In this document: in pieces, positions 60,956 to 64,000 of the stretch
Position numbering within the stretch: position 1 is the stretch's first letter
How the letters are laid out: the number at the start of each line of letters is the position of its first letter
Source of the DNA: Guyanagaster necrorhizus
Lineage: Eukaryota > Basidiomycota > Agaricomycetes > Agaricales > Physalacriaceae
Reading direction: 5' to 3'
DNA length: 64,000 bases
Assembly: GCF_019112545.1 (NCBI RefSeq)
Contig: NW_025064886.1
Coordinates: 1,523,059 to 1,587,058, forward strand
Notes under the pieces: generated by a model
What the model saw: only the letters and a program-made list of their open reading frames with translations
Databases searched by the model: none
What the model was told of the DNA's origin: nothing
Program-made: the position numbers and the translations under genes

Positions 60956-63404
60956 ATGGCGAGCTCAGCCATTCCACCGCGGTCAGCGTCGCCGCCGCCG
61001 GACACATCTCACAGGCATAGTCTGATTTCAGCGCAAAGTAGCGTGCACTCATCGTCTGCCGCATCGTTCAGGACAGCCCCTATGGCAACCCCAACGACCC
61101 ACTCGTCATCGTCTTCAAAGTCCTCGCTACATACCATAGGCACGGAGGGACCTTTGGTGAATCCTATCCATACCATAGGCACCAGTATTGTCAAGGTCAC
61201 CGGGGACAGGGTCCATGTCGAGGCAGGGCAAATGACCGACTCATTCTTGAAAAAGGTATCACAGACGGTAACGAATATGGTACCACCCGGGTCGGCCGAC
61301 CTACGTGATGACGATCACGTAGGTCCGCCGCCGCCATCTCCACCTGCTAGCGTTGAGCGCCCAGAACCGGAAGTATCAGAACCGATAGGAGAGACATTCC
61401 TAGAGGCCGCAGGGAAACCCGTCATTTTCGACGAGCCAGAGGCCATCCTCATTGAACCTGGACCGGAATCGTTCCTGGACCGCCAGATGTCGGCGTCGTC
61501 GTCATCCACCATGAAGGCCAGCCAAATGCGGGCTGCCACCTCGTCTGGCGTCGCATACGAGCAATCAATTGATACTAAGTTCTCCTTATCAACTCTCCGC
61601 TCACAAGACACCATCACCATCACCGCATCCGAACCCCCCCTTGCTTCTCACCCGATAGATACCTCATCTTCAACGCCTGCTGTGCATACAACCGACTATC
61701 TCCAGCCGCCGCTGCCGTCGATACATGTGCATCGCCCAGCGAGACGGAATACAACTGGCTCGCCATTACAGACATTGCCTTCACGGTTAAGCCCTGTACC
61801 CAGTCCGCATATATCGCTATACCCTCAGTATGGATCGCATCTGCATGGTGTTTACGATCACGTTGAGGTTGATGACGTCGCCAGCGATATTCAACTCCAC
61901 GCAGAGAAGATACGGCGTGAGCGCATGGAGAAGCGGGCTATGCAGCAACAGGCGGAAGCTACCTTGACGCGGGCGGAAACCAGAAAAGGCGAGGATGTTC
62001 CGCTAGTTGGGAATCTGATTGGCGAGGACCATGTTAACTATGTCCTGATGTATAACATGTTGACGGGCATTCGCATTGGGGTGCGCGTTATTCACCTTTT
62101 TTCCTCTTCTGTTCTCATCCTCTCCTAGGTCTCACGTTGTCAGGCCAAAATCAAGCGACCACTGACTGACGACGATTTCACCGCCCGACATAAATTCTCG
62201 TTCGACATTGTCGGTAACGAGCTCACGCCATCGGCAAAATACGACTTCAAATTTAAAGACTATGCTCCTTGGGTTTTTCGTTCATTACGTGAAGAGTATT
62301 TCCATCTCGATCCCGCCGACTACCTTCTTTCTCTCACTTCGAAATATATTCTGTCGGAACTAGGCTCTCCCGGGAAGTCAGGCTCTTTTTTCTATTTTTC
62401 TCGCGACTACCGGTTCATAATCAAGACGATACGGCATAGCGAGCACAAATTTTTGCTCAGAGTTCTGAAGCAGTATTACAATCATGTGAAGGAGAACCCG
62501 CATACACTGTTGAGTCGGTTTTATGGGCTGCATCGAGTGAAACTGCCGAGGGGGCGGAAGATTCACTTCGTGATCATGAACAACTTGTTCCCGCCACACA
62601 AGGATATACATGAGACGTATGACTTGAAAGGGAGCACAGTGGGGAGAGAGTATCCCGAGGAGTTGAAGAAGCATAAGAACAATCCGGTGTTGAAGGATAT
62701 GAATTGGATCAACAAGGGCCTCAAGTTGGAGTTTGGTCCTGAGAAGCGCGCTCTATTGACGGAACAGCTGAGGAGAGACAAAGAGATGCTGAAGGCCATC
62801 GATGTGATGGACTACAGTTTGTTGGTTGGGATACACAACATGCGGAGAGGGAACCGGGACAATGTTCGTAAGAACACACTAAAAGTTTTCGACGTATGTG
62901 ACTTTATTCCTCGCTGAAAGAGCGCCCTTCCTAACGTCTATTCTGAAGCCCGACATCCCTCACACTCATCGTCGTAGACCCACTTTGAGCGGTGGTTCGG
63001 TAAACCACCAGCATAAAGCAAAAGGGGGCACGTTCTCACCGGAAGCTATCGCTGTGCGACGGGCTATGCGCGAGTCTGACCCCAAACGTCTTGGCAAAGG
63101 CACAATACGTCTACCCGAGGAAGACACGGGCGAGCGGCAGCATTTCATCTTTTACCAAGACGAAGGCGGCTTACGTGCGACGGACGAGACCAACGAGAAT
63201 ATGGGTACTATATACTACCTCGGCGTCATCGATATCCTCACACCGTATGGCGTTGTCAAGAAGCTGGAGCATTTTTGGAAGGGCCTGAGTGCGGACCGAC
63301 ATAAGATCAGTCCCGTGCCCCCACCGGAATATGCGGAGCGGTTCTTTACATTTATGAAGGCCATCATTCGGGGTGGGGACGGGGGCGAATTGTTTAAGCC
63401 TTAA
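60956..63404 (+). CDS. MSS4: Phosphatidylinositol-4-phosphate 5-kinase (Mss4)
   Basis: Exons 60956-62080, 62129-62893 and 62949-63404 are all in phase and encode 781 aa. The N-terminal third is Ser/Pro-rich and probably disordered. The kinase starts near residue 335 ([21 protein letters not shown]) with [42 protein letters not shown]. Then come [18 protein letters not shown] with the nucleotide-binding Lys, [43 protein letters not shown], and the specificity loop [26 protein letters not shown]. It makes PI(4,5)P2 at the plasma membrane, controlling actin and endocytosis. Yeast Mss4 is essential. An insert of about 70 residues between [10 protein letters not shown] and the activation loop is typical for fungi. 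Confidence 0.96.
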
Positions 63405-63851
63405 TTTCGCAGTCTTGACCCGGCACAACGTGTTTCCTTTCTCCTAATTTCATGACCCTCACGCACACAAGTTTTTATTGCCCCTCAATATTGTTATTAA
63501 GTCGAGGACTCTTTTCGGACATCCCCGGATAATCATTTTGTGTACTACTTCACTTCTTATTTGGTCTTTTGGTCTAATACCTTCACCCTGCGACACTCGT
63601 TATGCCGTTACAGTATCTATTGCCACCCACACTCCCTTGCATCTGCATATTTCGTTATCTCTCTGTCGCTATTGTCGACCCACACACACTCCTTTCTCAC
63701 CTCACATGTTGGCGTTTGTTATCGCTCGTTTACGCTCACGTTCGTTCCAGTAGAATTATTCAACTGGGTGAAGGTATTAGTACAATACTGATACAAGAGG
63801 TGGTCATATAATATTATTGCTATACATAGATCCTTCCCATATCTATCTCAT
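63405..63851. other. Convergent 3' intergenic region
   Basis: About 450 bp between the PI4P5K stop and the next gene's stop. T-rich, with no gene. Confidence 0.45.
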
Positions 63852-64000
63852 TCATTCGTCATCATCCTCTTCGATAGTTTGCTCGACCTTGACTTTTCTG
63901 GTAGAACGCGTTGCGGCTATAAAAGCAAAACGTGAGCACTTCGTCGACGGACAACTAGAAAGTGATATCTCACGACGTTTGGCACGCTTCTTGACTGCAG
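63852..64000 (-). CDS. C-terminal tail of an unknown gene, cut by right edge
   Basis: Exons 63974-64000 and 63852-63916 on the minus strand are joined by a 57-nt intron (gtgaga...atag). The tail is basic then acidic (AVKKRAKR; TRSTRKVKVEQTIEEDDDE), stopping at TGA 63854-63852. A basic/acidic tail suggests a nuclear protein, but the family cannot be told. Confidence 0.45.
   Translation of the reverse strand, partial: AVKKRAKRREISLSSCPSTKCSRFAFIAATRSTRKVKVEQTIEEDDDE

Overview
This window is nuclear DNA from a filamentous basidiomycete, most likely an Agaricomycete (mushroom-forming fungus). The evidence is dense, very short spliceosomal introns (mostly 45-65 nt), an intron-containing tRNA-Tyr, and lineage-typical families: a DUF6534-type seven-helix protein, agaric-specific protein-kinase-like genes, a MYND protein with a Cys/His-rich N-terminus, PDR-type ABC and OPT transporters, an aryl-alcohol-oxidase-like GMC enzyme and a MAPEG glutathione transferase. 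The provided frames use non-ATG starts, so starts below were reset to real ATGs and exons were joined by hand from GT/GC-AG borders and reading phase. No species can be named from sequence alone.

Layout. 1-1626 (-): Gin4/Hsl1-type cell-cycle kinase, cut by the left edge. 1990-4728 (+): helical-repeat (PPR-like) mitochondrial candidate. 4960-5051 (+): tRNA-Tyr(GTA). 5302-6758 (+): secreted/single-pass membrane protein. 7345-11653 (-): condensin subunit Cnd3/Ycg1, 16 exons, all in phase. 12742-14560 (+): acidic unknown gene followed by coding-like but interrupted sequence. 14655-17884 (+): oligopeptide transporter. 18539-19850 (+): decayed NAD(P)-dependent epimerase/reductase pseudogene. 20037-20638 (+): RAD6/UBC2. 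20.9-27.9 kb: duplicated and partly decayed block of protein-kinase-like genes and small membrane proteins. 28070-33650 (-): PDR/CDR-type ABC transporter. 33999-36028 (-): MYND protein. 36161-37492 (-): NAD(P)-binding epimerase-like. 38274-39704 (-): DUF6534-type membrane protein. 40700-47863 (-): separase. 48888-49341 (+): small unknown. 49818-51015 (+): perilipin-like. 51685-54521 (-): GMC oxidoreductase. 55607-57002 (-): protein-L-isoaspartate methyltransferase. 57290-59592 (+): PIN-like (auxin efflux carrier family) transporter. 59978-60720 (+): microsomal GST3-like. 60956-63404 (+): PI4P 5-kinase (Mss4). 63852-64000 (-): C-terminal tail of a gene cut by the right edge.

How the genes relate. 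Three mitotic genes lie within 48 kb: the Nim1-family kinase (morphogenesis/G2-M checkpoint), condensin Cnd3 and separase. RAD6 lies between condensin and separase. Co-regulation is not shown. The rest is a housekeeping/transport mix with one unstable accessory stretch (about 18-28 kb) holding pseudogenes, a tandem duplication and a small insertion with a candidate target-site duplication. I found no CRISPR array, rRNA, autonomous transposon or clear secondary-metabolite cluster.
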